Notes: generated by a model not told the origin, from the sequence alone. Shown: positions 20,930 through 28,828, numbered from the stretch's first letter. The stretch is 64,000 nt of DNA from Edwardsiella tarda ATCC 15947 = NBRC 105688 (GCF_003113495.2 NZ_CP084508.1:62001-126000), one strand, 5' to 3'. Made by a program: numbers and translations.

Positions 20930-20960
20930 CGTACGATTTTCCCGTTTCCCTAGGCCCCCC
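20925..20960 (-). repeat. Tn3-family terminal inverted repeat (right end)
   Basis: CTTAGCGTACGATTTTCCCG, followed by a run ending GGCCCCCC, reads on the other strand as GGGG...AAAATCGTACGCTAAG. This matches the inner half of Tn501/Tn21-type 38-bp ends. The inner TAAG side faces left, towards the resolvase remnants and the sil genes. Confidence 0.75.
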
Positions 20961-21298
20961 AATTAACTGAGGCGACAACCGCCTTGACACACACTGCCTT
21001 CTGCGAATCCCCATACACCACAAATAACCATAACTCTCTGAAACCGGGCAGAATCAACCCGTTTTTTTGACCACAAAATAAAACAATAACCTTATTATTC
21101 ATAATGTGATTCTCATCTCACTTACACAAAACATACAATGTACTGATATATAAGGCTTATTTTATAAGGGAGAAATTTATTCTCTGCCGCCTGCAGTTGC
21201 GGAATTTTTTTAGAAAATTTTTTTTGACTACCTGTGCCATTATCCGGTCATTACAATAACCATTAAATATTCATCGCATATTTTACAGGACACCAACT
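20961..21298 (+). promoter_or_regulatory. Non-coding leader upstream of the lyase-antiporter genes
   Basis: The stretch has no gene. It contains a short CGGG/CCCG hairpin followed by seven T near 21040-21067 (a possible terminator of a lost gene) and a long AT-rich leader with several T runs before ATG 21299. The promoter of the lyase gene is expected here. I see no recognisable riboswitch. Confidence 0.4.
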
Positions 21299-22444
21299 AT
21301 GAGTAAGAAAATTGCTACTGTGCTGATCCACGGTGGACAGCAGCAGGATAAAGTTAACCATGCTATTTTTCCGGCGATCACAACCGCCAGTACTTTTGTA
21401 CAAACCAGCCTGAGCGAACACGGTGAATACGTCTATTCCCGCGTCAGTAACCCGACCCGCCACACCTATGAAACACTGCTTGCCGATATTGAGGAAGGCA
21501 CTTACGCCACTGCAACCGCCTCCGGTGTGGCCGCCGCAGCACTGGTGCTGAATATCTTCCCGCAGGGCTCTCATATTATTGCGATGAAAGGTGTGTACGG
21601 TGGTACTTTCCGCCTGTTTGAACGCGTGGCAAAAGAAAACTGCGGCCATGAGTTTGATTATGTTGATCTTAATGATTTAGCGGCAGTACGCAACAAAATC
21701 AAAAATAATACCCGTCTGATCTGGATAGAAAGCCCGACCAACCCGTTACTTGAACTGGTTGATATCGAAGCCATCTGCGGCCTGGCCAAAGAACACAATA
21801 TCGTGACTTGTATTGATAATACCTTTGCGACACCGTGGAACCAGAAGCCACTGACCATGGGGGCGGATCTGATTATGGTTTCCTCCAGTAAATATATCGG
21901 CGGTCACTCTGATTTAATCGGCGGTGCAGTCATCACCAACCGTAACGACCTCGCAGAAAAACTGAATTTTCTGAAAACCACCACCGGCGCTATTGCCTCA
22001 CCGTTTGATGCCTATCTAGCCCTGCGCGGCCTGAAAACCCTAGTACTGCGTATGGCGGCACAGTGCAGCAATGCACTGGCGGTGGCGGAATTCCTGTCCG
22101 GTCACGACAAAATTGAGAAGGTGTTTTACCCGGGCCTGAAAGATCACCCGCAGTATGCATTATGCAAAAAACAGATGCGCACCGGCGGTGCCGTAGTCAC
22201 TATTCAGCTGAAAGGTGGCCTCGCAGAGGCCGAAGCCTTTGTGAAAAAGCTTCGCTATTTTGTGCTCGCCGAATCGCTGGGCGGCGTGGAAAGCATGGTG
22301 AATCACTCCGCGACTATGTCCCACGGCTCCATGACCCACGAAGAGCGCGAATCCATCGGTGTTTTTGACAGCACACTGCGTTTGTCTGTCGGCATCGAAG
22401 ATATCGGCGATTTACTGGCTGACTTACAGCAGGCTTTGACCTGA
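21299..22444 (+). CDS. PLP-dependent cystathionine gamma-lyase/synthase-family enzyme
   Basis: A 381-residue Cys/Met-metabolism PLP enzyme. The PLP-anchoring lysine is in MVSSSKYIGGHSDLIGG. Other family marks are YSRVSNPTRHTYE, ATASGVAAAA, CIDNTFATP and LGGVESMVNHSATMSH. Methionine gamma-lyases have Cys after the active-site Tyr-Gly (YGC); this protein has GVYGGTFRLF, as in cystathionine gamma-lyases and synthases. I therefore prefer that activity (cleavage of cystathionine or cysteine), though substrate choice cannot be settled from sequence. It is followed after 37 bp by an NhaC-type transporter, so the two probably form an operon. Confidence 0.8.
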   Translation: MSKKIATVLIHGGQQQDKVNHAIFPAITTASTFVQTSLSEHGEYVYSRVSNPTRHTYETLLADIEEGTYATATASGVAAAALVLNIFPQGSHIIAMKGVYGGTFRLFERVAKENCGHEFDYVDLNDLAAVRNKIKNNTRLIWIESPTNPLLELVDIEAICGLAKEHNIVTCIDNTFATPWNQKPLTMGADLIMVSSSKYIGGHSDLIGGAVITNRNDLAEKLNFLKTTTGAIASPFDAYLALRGLKTLVLRMAAQCSNALAVAEFLSGHDKIEKVFYPGLKDHPQYALCKKQMRTGGAVVTIQLKGGLAEAEAFVKKLRYFVLAESLGGVESMVNHSATMSHGSMTHEERESIGVFDSTLRLSVGIEDIGDLLADLQQALT

Positions 22445-22481
22445 CACAGCATCACTACCACAATAATAAAAGAGAAAGCGT

Positions 22482-23927
22482 ATGCAGGGCTATGGTATCT
22501 GGACGGTCATTACCCCGGTCGTCACAATTATTCTGGCCATCTGTACCCGTCAGGTGATTTTATCACTGCTGATCGGGATACTTGTTGGCTTTACTGTTAT
22601 TCATGATCACAATCTATTACTGGGGATCCGCGCGACCCTCGAGGGGATTATTGATGTCTTTAAATCATCAGGCAACGCCAATACCATCATCTTTATGCTG
22701 ATGATTGGCGGGATCATACGGCTGGTCGTGGTGACCGGCGGTGTGCGGGCGCTTGTCTGCCTGCTGACCCACAAAACACAGATTATCAAAGACCGCAGAG
22801 GGGTACAGTTGCTGGCGGTGATTATCACCTCACTGACTTTTATCGAAAGTTCGATTAACCAGCTGGTTTCCGGTGCATCCACCAAAGCACTGGCGAAAAA
22901 ATACGGCGTATCGCCGGAAAAAATGTCTTACCTCATCCAGACTGCCTGTGTGTCTGTTTGTTCTTCCGCCATGATCAATGGCTGGGGTGCAGCAATGATG
23001 GGGGTTATCGGTGTGCAGATCTCTCAGGGGCTGATCACTGGCGAACCGTTTGATATCCTGGCACATTCCATGATTTACAACATAATGGCCTGGTTCTCAC
23101 TCGCCAGCATTTTGTTCTATATCTTCAGTAATGTCTCCTGGGGAGCGATGCGCAAAGCAGAAATGCGTGCGCAGGCGCTTATCAGCTCAGTGGATGTTAT
23201 CGCCAGCACCCCGGAAGAGACTCATGAAGAGCCGGAAGATGATAAAGACATTATCGATCATCCAAACTGCCATACTTCACTGAACTTCTTTATTCCGATC
23301 CTCTCTACCATTCTAATGGTGCCGGTGGCACTGTATATCACCGGAGACGGCGAGTTCAGTAAAGGCAGTGGTTCCACCTCGGTTTACTGGGGCGTGATGT
23401 TCGGTACGGCGGTGTCATTTGTCTGGTTCCTTGCGCGCCGTGTGATGAGTGTGGATACCTTCTTTAAAGAGCTTTATATCGGCTATGCCAATATGATTAA
23501 AATCAGTTCGGTTATGATCCTCGCCTTCCTGATGGGCTCAGTGTCTTCTGACCTCAACACCGGTGCCTACATTGCCCAGGTGACATCCGGCGTTATCGCA
23601 CCAGGCTTCTCTGTCGGCTTTATCTTCCTGATCAGTGCCATTATGTCACTGGCAACAGGTACCTCCTGGGGCACATTCGCCATAATGATCCCAATTGGTG
23701 TGCAGCTGGGTCTGTCTGTCGGTATGCCGCCGGAATATATGATTGGTGCCGCTATCTCCGGGTCTATCTTTGGAGATATGACTTCCCCTATCTCCAGTGA
23801 TGCCATTGTAGCATCGATGGCGACAGACTGTGACCATATTGAGCATATCCGTACCCAGATGCCGTATGCGGTATTAACCGCGAGTCTTGTGCTGGCCGTC
23901 TATCTCTGGTTAGGATTCACCTACTGA
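22482..23927 (+). CDS. NhaC-family Na+/H+ antiporter-like membrane transporter
   Basis: A 481-residue protein with about 11-12 hydrophobic segments, reading as the NhaC family. It has long conserved helices with SFTFIESSINQLVSG-like content (SLTFIESSINQLVSGASTKA) and, near the C-terminus, TGTSWGTFAIMIPIG followed by SGSIFGDMTSPISSDAIVAS. It is inner-membrane located. Its partnership with a sulphur amino-acid lyase suggests that it moves an amino acid, a product acid or Na+/H+ in support of that catabolism, but this is inference. A good ribosome-binding site (AAAGAGAAAGCGT) precedes the ATG. Confidence 0.85.
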   Translation: MQGYGIWTVITPVVTIILAICTRQVILSLLIGILVGFTVIHDHNLLLGIRATLEGIIDVFKSSGNANTIIFMLMIGGIIRLVVVTGGVRALVCLLTHKTQIIKDRRGVQLLAVIITSLTFIESSINQLVSGASTKALAKKYGVSPEKMSYLIQTACVSVCSSAMINGWGAAMMGVIGVQISQGLITGEPFDILAHSMIYNIMAWFSLASILFYIFSNVSWGAMRKAEMRAQALISSVDVIASTPEETHEEPEDDKDIIDHPNCHTSLNFFIPILSTILMVPVALYITGDGEFSKGSGSTSVYWGVMFGTAVSFVWFLARRVMSVDTFFKELYIGYANMIKISSVMILAFLMGSVSSDLNTGAYIAQVTSGVIAPGFSVGFIFLISAIMSLATGTSWGTFAIMIPIGVQLGLSVGMPPEYMIGAAISGSIFGDMTSPISSDAIVASMATDCDHIEHIRTQMPYAVLTASLVLAVYLWLGFTY

Positions 23928-24199
23928 ATATGACTGCGAACTCAATAAAGATATGATATATCTTCTTCTATAATAAGCTTACGCTGGACATATTATCCAT
24001 GAATGGTAATGGTTTTGTCGATGGGGAATATCTCACAAAAGTAACGCTGAACCACAAAATCGAAATCATTTTCCTCGTTCTTTAGTGAAAAACGAAAGAA
24101 GGCGTGTTTGGCTTTGAAATACCCCGTCAGTAGGAGGCAATAAATTTGTACTTGTATTCCGGTAGCGTGTTTTGTCTGTGAACTAAGGCTGCCAGAACC

Positions 24200-24405
24200 G
24201 GGTTCACGACTGATGCATAATACACTTTTTCCGCTTCAGCCACTGGGGGGGGAGATATGACCGAGCCGCGCCATCAACCTGCGATTGTTGTACCAGTCCA
24301 CCCAGGGCCAGCTTTACTTCCTGCCGGGTTTCCCAACTTTTTCGATGTATCACCTTCGCCTTGTACAGGCTGTTGATGCTTTCCGGACCAACAGGAACAT
24401 TTGCG
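24200..24405 (-). pseudogene. IS3-family OrfB, C-terminal remnant
   Basis: Minus-strand frames with several indels give ESINSLYKAKVIHRKSWETR followed by QEVKLAL, a broken copy of the VDWYNNRRL segment, and VAEAEKVYYAS. This is the end of an IS3-type integrase-core transposase. The catalytic core is absent. Confidence 0.6.
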
Positions 24406-24442
24406 CAGAATCTTAAGGTTTGGAGAGCAACCCGGCAACCAG

Positions 24443-24480
24443 CTTAACGTGCTTTACTTTCTGTTTTCTGAGACAACCCG
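24443..24480 (-). repeat. Tn3-family terminal inverted repeat, 38 bp
   Basis: CTTAACGTGCTTTACTTTCT at 24443 onward, ending in a CAACCCG run at 24480, is on the other strand close to the Tn21/Tn5393 type end (TCTCAGAAAACAGAAAG then TAAAGCACGTTAAG). The inner side again faces left. It cuts into the ANR-like frame to its right. Confidence 0.75.
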
Positions 24481-24647
24481 AGACAGACCACGGATCTGTT
24501 GACCCCGGTCGCGCTGTGAACACAGGCTTGCGCAGCCACATCACGCCAAGCCTCTGCTGCTGCGCAGAAATAGCCCTCTCGCTCGAGAATAACAGCGCGT
24601 CGTGCACGTTGCTGATGGGGAGATAAGGGGGTATACCGAGTATACAC
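24481..24647 (-). pseudogene. ANR-family regulator-like frame truncated by a Tn3 end
   Basis: The N-terminal part reads RYTPLSPHQQRARRAVILER followed by EGYFCAAAEAWRDVAAQA. This resembles the ANR (AggR-activated regulator) motif, in which a short helix EREGdYxxAAexW is conserved. The usual C-terminal WCExRRxFC element is missing because the Tn3-type repeat begins there. The start may be GTG 24647. It is too short to be certain. Confidence 0.35.
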
Positions 24648-24751
24648 GATGAGGACCTCCTTGCGTCTTACTGTGTTTTTTCTGAGTTAGCCGGTCCCTC
24701 TCCCCAACAGTAAAGCAAGGGAGAGGAAAAATACCTCGGCGGCATATTATA

Positions 24752-25675
24752 TTAATGTCGAACCTGCTCGAGCTCAGCGGCTGTTAAACCGGTCACCTGC
24801 ATAATCGTAGCGTGATCTATACCGATAGCCAGCATGTTGCGCGCCATTTCGCGCTGAGCCTCTTGGCGGCCTTCCTGACGGCCTTCCTGACGGCCTTTGT
24901 GAATGCCTTTCTGCATGCCTTTCTGTTCAAGTTGTTCAGCGATGGTCATCAGCGTGTCTCCATGTTGCGGCACTTGCGATGCCAGGGTGGTTAGCAGGGC
25001 CTCCGGGTTTTGTGTCTCCCCGACCTGGAACATGTAGTTCATCAGGGTGCGCACCTGCTTTTCGGTAGTGTAGCCTGCCAACAGTAATGTGACCACCTGG
25101 TTTAGCAACTCAGCCAGGTCACGCTGCCGGATATGCTTCTGCAGCAGCTCCAGCAAGGCGATGCGCTTGTGCTGCATGATCTCGTCATCCGGGATGACGG
25201 TGATATCCACCAACGGGAAATCACCGCAGTATAGCTGCCTGGCCAACGCCGGGTTGGCAAACTCCTGTAACCAGGACAGGCTGTAGGGATACGGTGACGT
25301 CTGCCCTTGGTAGAACAGGATGGGTATCACCAGAGGCAATGTGTCGTGGCCGGCATCGAGGTGTTGTTGCATGGCAGCAATCGCATAACGCATCAAGCGA
25401 AATGCCATGTGCTTGTCCGGTCGGGATTGATGCTCGATCAATGTATAGATAAAACCGTCCCCACCCTGGGTCTTCAGGGTGTACAACACATCACTGTAAT
25501 ACGGGCGCAAGCTCTCTTCGACAAACGAACCGGGAGCCAGTTGCAGCGTATCGAGGTCACAGATTTCCCGCAGTGCCGGCGGCAGATGAATAGACAGAAA
25601 ATCCCGGGCGGTCTCGGGGTGAGTGAGGAACGCCTTGAATACGCTGTCGTGAGGAGTCGCTGGATGTTTTTTCAT
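24752..25675 (-). CDS. Rpn-family recombination-promoting nuclease
   Basis: A 307-residue protein of the PD-(D/E)XK Rpn/transposase_31 family. It starts HDSVFKAFLTHPETARDFLSIHLP and shows the nuclease signature YSDVLYTLK and TLIEHQSRPDKHMAFRLMRY, with D, E and Q in the expected places. The C-terminal third is helical with GRQEGRQEGRQEA repeats, seen in DNA as tandem GGCCTTCCTGAC units. In E. coli Rpn proteins are endonucleases that raise RecA-independent recombination. A good internal ribosome-binding site (GGAGAC) before ATG 24949 could give a separate 65-residue C-terminal protein. Confidence 0.88.
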   Translation of the reverse strand: MKKHPATPHDSVFKAFLTHPETARDFLSIHLPPALREICDLDTLQLAPGSFVEESLRPYYSDVLYTLKTQGGDGFIYTLIEHQSRPDKHMAFRLMRYAIAAMQQHLDAGHDTLPLVIPILFYQGQTSPYPYSLSWLQEFANPALARQLYCGDFPLVDITVIPDDEIMQHKRIALLELLQKHIRQRDLAELLNQVVTLLLAGYTTEKQVRTLMNYMFQVGETQNPEALLTTLASQVPQHGDTLMTIAEQLEQKGMQKGIHKGRQEGRQEGRQEAQREMARNMLAIGIDHATIMQVTGLTAAELEQVRH

Positions 25676-25808
25676 TCAGGTATATTAACATTTTACCCTG
25701 CCTGCAGATAGCGGGCGGCCATATTATCAAACCCAAAAATCACAACGACCCGGACGAGCGAGCCATCCTTTGGAGGGGGTAGCTCAGACCGCTACGACCT
25801 CTATCCGA

Positions 25809-25846
25809 CTTAGAGTACGATTTTCTCCATTTTCCAAGCGGCCCCC
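25809..25846 (-). repeat. Tn3-family terminal inverted repeat, 38 bp, in the colicin locus
   Basis: The segment starts CTTAGAGTACGATTTTCTCC and ends GCGGCCCCC. On the other strand it opens GGGGGCCG and closes ATCGTACTCTAAG. It is the third such end in this region with the same orientation, and it abuts a colicin gene fragment at 25847, which it truncates. Confidence 0.75.
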
Positions 25847-25905
25847 AATACTCGATCATTGTTCGAACGATACCCTTCTATCTCACCATGTTGTGAATCC
25901 TATTT
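25847..25905 (-). pseudogene. Colicin RNase-domain scrap (third copy)
   Basis: The minus strand reads DSQHGEIEGYRSNND, the catalytic stretch of the colicin E3-type domain. It lies directly after the lysis 2 stop with the same junction bases (TAG AAATAG) as at 26533. The Tn3 end cuts it after about 18 codons. It shows that the cassette array once continued further. Confidence 0.7.
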
Positions 25906-26054
25906 CTACTGGCACTTGATACCGGCCATATCAGAAGAGGATGATGGGGCTACCGTTCCTCCTTGAATATCATGAATATAGTTTGCCTGACAGGCTGAAA
26001 GAAGAAAACCTAACGTTGCAAATAATATAAAAAAATAAATTTCTTTTTTCTCAT
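25906..26054 (-). CDS. Colicin lysis (bacteriocin release) lipoprotein 2, apparent -1 frameshift
   Basis: The C-terminal frame encodes LGFLLSACQANYIHDIQGGT then VAPSSSS, a colicin lysis lipoprotein with lipobox LSAC and the conserved QANYI and QGGTVxPSS. ATG 26054, just after AAGGAA, opens MRKKKFIFL but is one frame off. A T TTT TTA heptamer at 26028-26034 would let a -1 shift join it to the lipoprotein frame and give a basic signal peptide of normal length. Without a shift the only in-frame ATG is 26088 (MNAGSYINKEIYEKKE), which makes a poor signal sequence. The protein would release colicin by activating outer-membrane phospholipase A. Confidence 0.7.
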
Positions 26055-26135
26055 AAATTTCCTTATTGATATAGCTACCAGCATTCATCCTTGATTACTG
26101 GTAGCTTGCTCATCAATTATTAATTGCTAATGGGA

Positions 26136-26393
26136 TCACCAATTTCCATCCCGATAATCAAAAGCTATATAATAATTATCCAAATCAGGCTTTATTTGAT
26201 TTTTAAAAAATGGCTGTAGTAAAGCAACCCATTCTTTCTTCAAATCAAACTCACCATTATTAATATTATCCTTTAAAGGCATCCCCAGACTTTCAATGAC
26301 AGCCCCATCATCACCAAAATCTTTAGAATACTCCTCACCTTTAAAATCGCTTGTCTTCTTATCAAACCATGTCAAACGTAATTTAAGACCCAT
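26136..26393 (-). CDS. Colicin E3/E6-type immunity protein 2 (orphan)
   Basis: An 85-residue acidic protein ([20 protein letters not shown]) with the conserved [11 protein letters not shown] and carboxy-terminal DYRDGNW of the colicin E3 immunity family. It should bind and block a 16S rRNase colicin domain. At position 48, a residue known to set E3 versus E6 specificity, it has Glu instead of Cys or Trp, so its target may be a different colicin. No full toxin is linked to it; only a 39-residue toxin tail precedes it. Confidence 0.88.
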   Translation of the reverse strand: MGLKLRLTWFDKKTSDFKGEEYSKDFGDDGAVIESLGMPLKDNINNGEFDLKKEWVALLQPFFKNQIKPDLDNYYIAFDYRDGNW

Positions 26394-26402
26394 ATTTACC
26401 TC

Positions 26403-26533
26403 TCAAAGATATTTTTTAATATTACGTTTAGGATCGGGAGACTTTAACTGCTTACCAGTCTTATGGTCAAAAGAGCCTAAATGCTCACCATCGCTCGAAC
26501 GATACCCTTCCATCTCACCATGCTGTGAATTCT
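26403..26533 (-). pseudogene. Colicin RNase-domain C-terminal fragment (second copy)
   Basis: The minus strand reads NSQHGEMEGYRSSDGEHLGS then FDHKTGKQLKSPDPKR and NIKKYL to TGA 26403, the last about 40 residues of the E3-type RNase domain. Its upstream border joins the lysis 1 stop directly. It has no start of its own and is presumably an inert trace of recombination that brought in immunity 2. Confidence 0.85.
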
Positions 26534-26537
26534 ATTT

Positions 26538-26686
26538 CTACTGGGACTTAATACCGGTAACAACAGAAGAGGATGATGGGGCTACTGTTCCTCCTTGAAT
26601 ATCATGAATATAGTTTGCCTGACAAGCTGCAAGAAGAAATCCCAACATTATAAAAGATATAAAAAAACAACTTTCTTTTTCCTCAT
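26538..26686 (-). CDS. Colicin lysis (bacteriocin release) lipoprotein 1, apparent -1 frameshift
   Basis: The C-terminal frame reads LGFLLAACQANYIHDIQGGT and VAPSSSSVVTGIKSQ, a typical colicin lysis lipoprotein with lipobox LAAC. A strong AAGGAG lies four bases before ATG 26686 (MRKKKVVFL), which is one frame off. The heptamer T TTT TTA at 26660-26666 would allow a -1 shift to continue ISFIMLGFLLAAC and produce a 49-residue precursor like known ones (about 47). The only in-frame ATG (26720) would add an acidic N-terminus, EIYEEKES, that does not suit a signal peptide. The same layout is found in copy 2. Confidence 0.72.
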
Positions 26687-26767
26687 AAATCTCCTTATTA
26701 GTATAGCTACCAGCATTCATCCTTGATTACTGGTAGTTTGTTTATCAATTATTAATTACTAATAAGA

Positions 26768-27025
26768 TCACCAAACTCCATCTCGATATACAAAAGAGAT
26801 AAAATAGTCAAATTGGTTAATATCAATTACATTTTTAAAATGTGGCTGCAATATTGAAACCCATGACTGCTCAACATTAAACCATCCATTATTTATATTA
26901 TCTTCCAAAGGGAGACCTAAACTCTCAATGATAGAACCATCATCACCAAAATCCTTTGAATACTCTCCCCCTTTAAACTCTTCTGTTTTTTTATCAAACC
27001 AATGAATATGTAATTTTAGTCCCAT
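26768..27025 (-). CDS. Colicin E3/E6-type immunity protein 1
   Basis: An 85-residue cognate immunity protein ([20 protein letters not shown]) lying 9 bp after the colicin gene, as in all E3-type operons. Conserved marks are [21 protein letters not shown] and the C-terminal VYRDGVW. Position 48 is Trp, the residue I recall for ImmE6, where ImmE3 has Cys. It would bind the RNase domain in the producer and be carried with the exported colicin. It is probably also transcribed from a weaker internal promoter, as in related operons, but I did not locate one. Confidence 0.92.
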   Translation of the reverse strand: MGLKLHIHWFDKKTEEFKGGEYSKDFGDDGSIIESLGLPLEDNINNGWFNVEQSWVSILQPHFKNVIDINQFDYFISFVYRDGVW

Positions 27026-27034
27026 AATTTCCTC

Positions 27035-28828
27035 TCAAAGATATTTTTTAATATTGCGTTTAGGATCAGGAGATTTTAACTGTTTCCCTGTCTTATGATC
27101 AAAGGAGCCTAAGTGTTCACCATCACTGGCACGATATCCTTCTAACTCACCATGCCGAGAGTCCCATTCATAGATTTTACGCCCTTTATCGCCATACCAC
27201 CTAGCTCGCTTCCCTCCTCCGTTTTGTTTTGGTGTTTTAGGTTTGCCCTCTTGCAATTCGCCTAATCCATGAATATCTTTTGTTTCTGGATCAGGGTAAT
27301 AATCATGACCATAATCCTTAAGCCCTTTTCGAGGTTTTTTCTTCTCCTCATTAACTTTATTTTCCGCAGCTTTTTTCTTCCCTTCCTTTTCTCTGCGATT
27401 CTCTAATGCATGAGATAACGCTTGCTCCGCTAATGTCAATTTATCCTTGGCAACAATTAACCTATTTCGGATTTTTCCGTACTCGATTAATTGCCCTTCA
27501 AGAGCTTGTCGAGATGCCTCTCGTGAATCTTTATCAGGGTTACCTTCATTAAAATCCCACCCAAATGCTTGCGCCCCTTGTGAGATCAGTTTATCACGAT
27601 CTTGTATCGTATTAATCTGTCCAACAGTACGAATTGTGCCACTATAATACGATGTTTTAAAAGGAATTGTTCCTTCTGAAACAATGGGGTATTTTGATGG
27701 ATCATTCCATGACTTTACATCAGGTTCATTTCTGACCCGCTCCAGTTCACGCTGTTGGCTAGTAACATTCTCCCTTGCCCGACGAAGCTCATCATTTGCA
27801 ATAGCCAGGTCATGCTTTGCGGCCTCAAGAGGATAAGATGCATTCCACATCTGTTGACGACGTCGATCTTCCGCCTCACGCAGTTTTACTTGTTCAGGTG
27901 TTAGCACATCTGATACGGAAACATAAATCGGTTTAACATTACTATTATCGGGAAAGCGGATCACTGCATCATGGGTGTTCCCTCCCGCACTAAACCCCAC
28001 AGCTTTTTCATCACCCCGTTCAGTAGGAATGCCTTTAGGCTGGCTAACGGATACAGGCGTATTATTCTTAATACTCAGATGGATATCCGGCTTACCAGGT
28101 ACAATACTGGCTATAAAAACACCAGGACGGGAGGTTGGCTTAGCTTCAACCACAGGGACACTCATTGGTACACCAGCTACCACTGCCAGCTTTTGCTTTT
28201 CATCCTGAATGATATCCGCCACCCGATTTTTTACCCGAACAGTAGCCGGCTGTAGAGGTAATGAGGGTGCCAGTGGTGCATCTAACACTTTATCTGCCGG
28301 AAGAGATGTCATAATTTGAGACATCATATTAGGATCATCTTTTGCGATTTCAGAGGGGATTAACACACCAAAAGTTACCCCCATTAATCGCCCAGCATAA
28401 GGCAGACCTGCAACTAAACCCTGCTCCAGCTTTGCCATTGCGTCCAATAAAGCTTTCTGAATTGGTGCAGTACGAAACAGAGAAAATCCCCACATACCAT
28501 CAATAAGAGAAATATTCATCGGCACGCCATAAGCGACATTGGCTTGAGCCTCAGGGAATAATGACAGATTAACGCCAGAGCTAGCGTGATCTTTATCACC
28601 ACCATTTCCACCCCGACTCCATCCGGCATCGGGACGTTCCCGTCCACCATAATGAGTAATAGAGCCTCGATGATCTGTTGTCGTTGAGGTACCATCACCA
28701 TTATCACGAGTATGCCCGCCTAAATTCTTCCCATCGTACCCACCAGTGGACCCTCTATCTCCACCACCAGGGTTTCGGCCTCCACCAAAAGCATTACCGT
28801 GAGCATTATTGCCCCCATTTCCACTCAT
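27035..28828 (-). CDS. Colicin E3/E6-type 16S rRNase bacteriocin
   Basis: A 597-residue nuclease colicin. Residues 1-75 are Gly/Asn-rich translocation sequence (a weak TolB-box-like DAGWS). The cloacin/colicin translocation domain follows to about 315 (LIPSEIAKDDPNMMSQIMTS, VVAGVPMSVPVVEAKPT). A long coiled coil (about 315-490) is the BtuB-binding region. The last 95 residues are the rRNase (GLKDYGHDYYPDPETKDIHG onward), with catalytic D, H and E in YEWDSRHGELEGYR and R in KRNIKKYL. It would cut 16S rRNA in the decoding centre. I chose ATG 28828 (MSGNGGNN), preceded by AGAGGAA, rather than the frame start at 28858. Confidence 0.94.
   Translation of the reverse strand: MSGNGGNNAHGNAFGGGRNPGGGDRGSTGGYDGKNLGGHTRDNGDGTSTTTDHRGSITHYGGRERPDAGWSRGGNGGDKDHASSGVNLSLFPEAQANVAYGVPMNISLIDGMWGFSLFRTAPIQKALLDAMAKLEQGLVAGLPYAGRLMGVTFGVLIPSEIAKDDPNMMSQIMTSLPADKVLDAPLAPSLPLQPATVRVKNRVADIIQDEKQKLAVVAGVPMSVPVVEAKPTSRPGVFIASIVPGKPDIHLSIKNNTPVSVSQPKGIPTERGDEKAVGFSAGGNTHDAVIRFPDNSNVKPIYVSVSDVLTPEQVKLREAEDRRRQQMWNASYPLEAAKHDLAIANDELRRARENVTSQQRELERVRNEPDVKSWNDPSKYPIVSEGTIPFKTSYYSGTIRTVGQINTIQDRDKLISQGAQAFGWDFNEGNPDKDSREASRQALEGQLIEYGKIRNRLIVAKDKLTLAEQALSHALENRREKEGKKKAAENKVNEEKKKPRKGLKDYGHDYYPDPETKDIHGLGELQEGKPKTPKQNGGGKRARWYGDKGRKIYEWDSRHGELEGYRASDGEHLGSFDHKTGKQLKSPDPKRNIKKYL

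Larger units (their letters stand above)
23928..24751. other. Gene-poor stretch with transposon debris
   Basis: There is no intact gene here. It contains an IS3-family transposase remnant, a truncated ANR-like frame and a 38-bp Tn3-family end, listed separately. The first 200 bases after the antiporter show only short AT-rich sequence. Confidence 0.5.

Noticed and set aside
21299..22444. Methionine gamma-lyase (megL)
   Set aside because: The residue after the active-site Tyr-Gly is Gly, not the Cys typical of methionine gamma-lyases; the cystathionine gamma-lyase/synthase family fits better.
26538..26720. Lysis protein starting at MNAGSY (26720)
   Set aside because: The leader would be acidic and lacks a proper ribosome-binding site, whereas AAGGAG stands before the out-of-frame ATG 26686. 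I keep it only as the alternative if no frameshift occurs.
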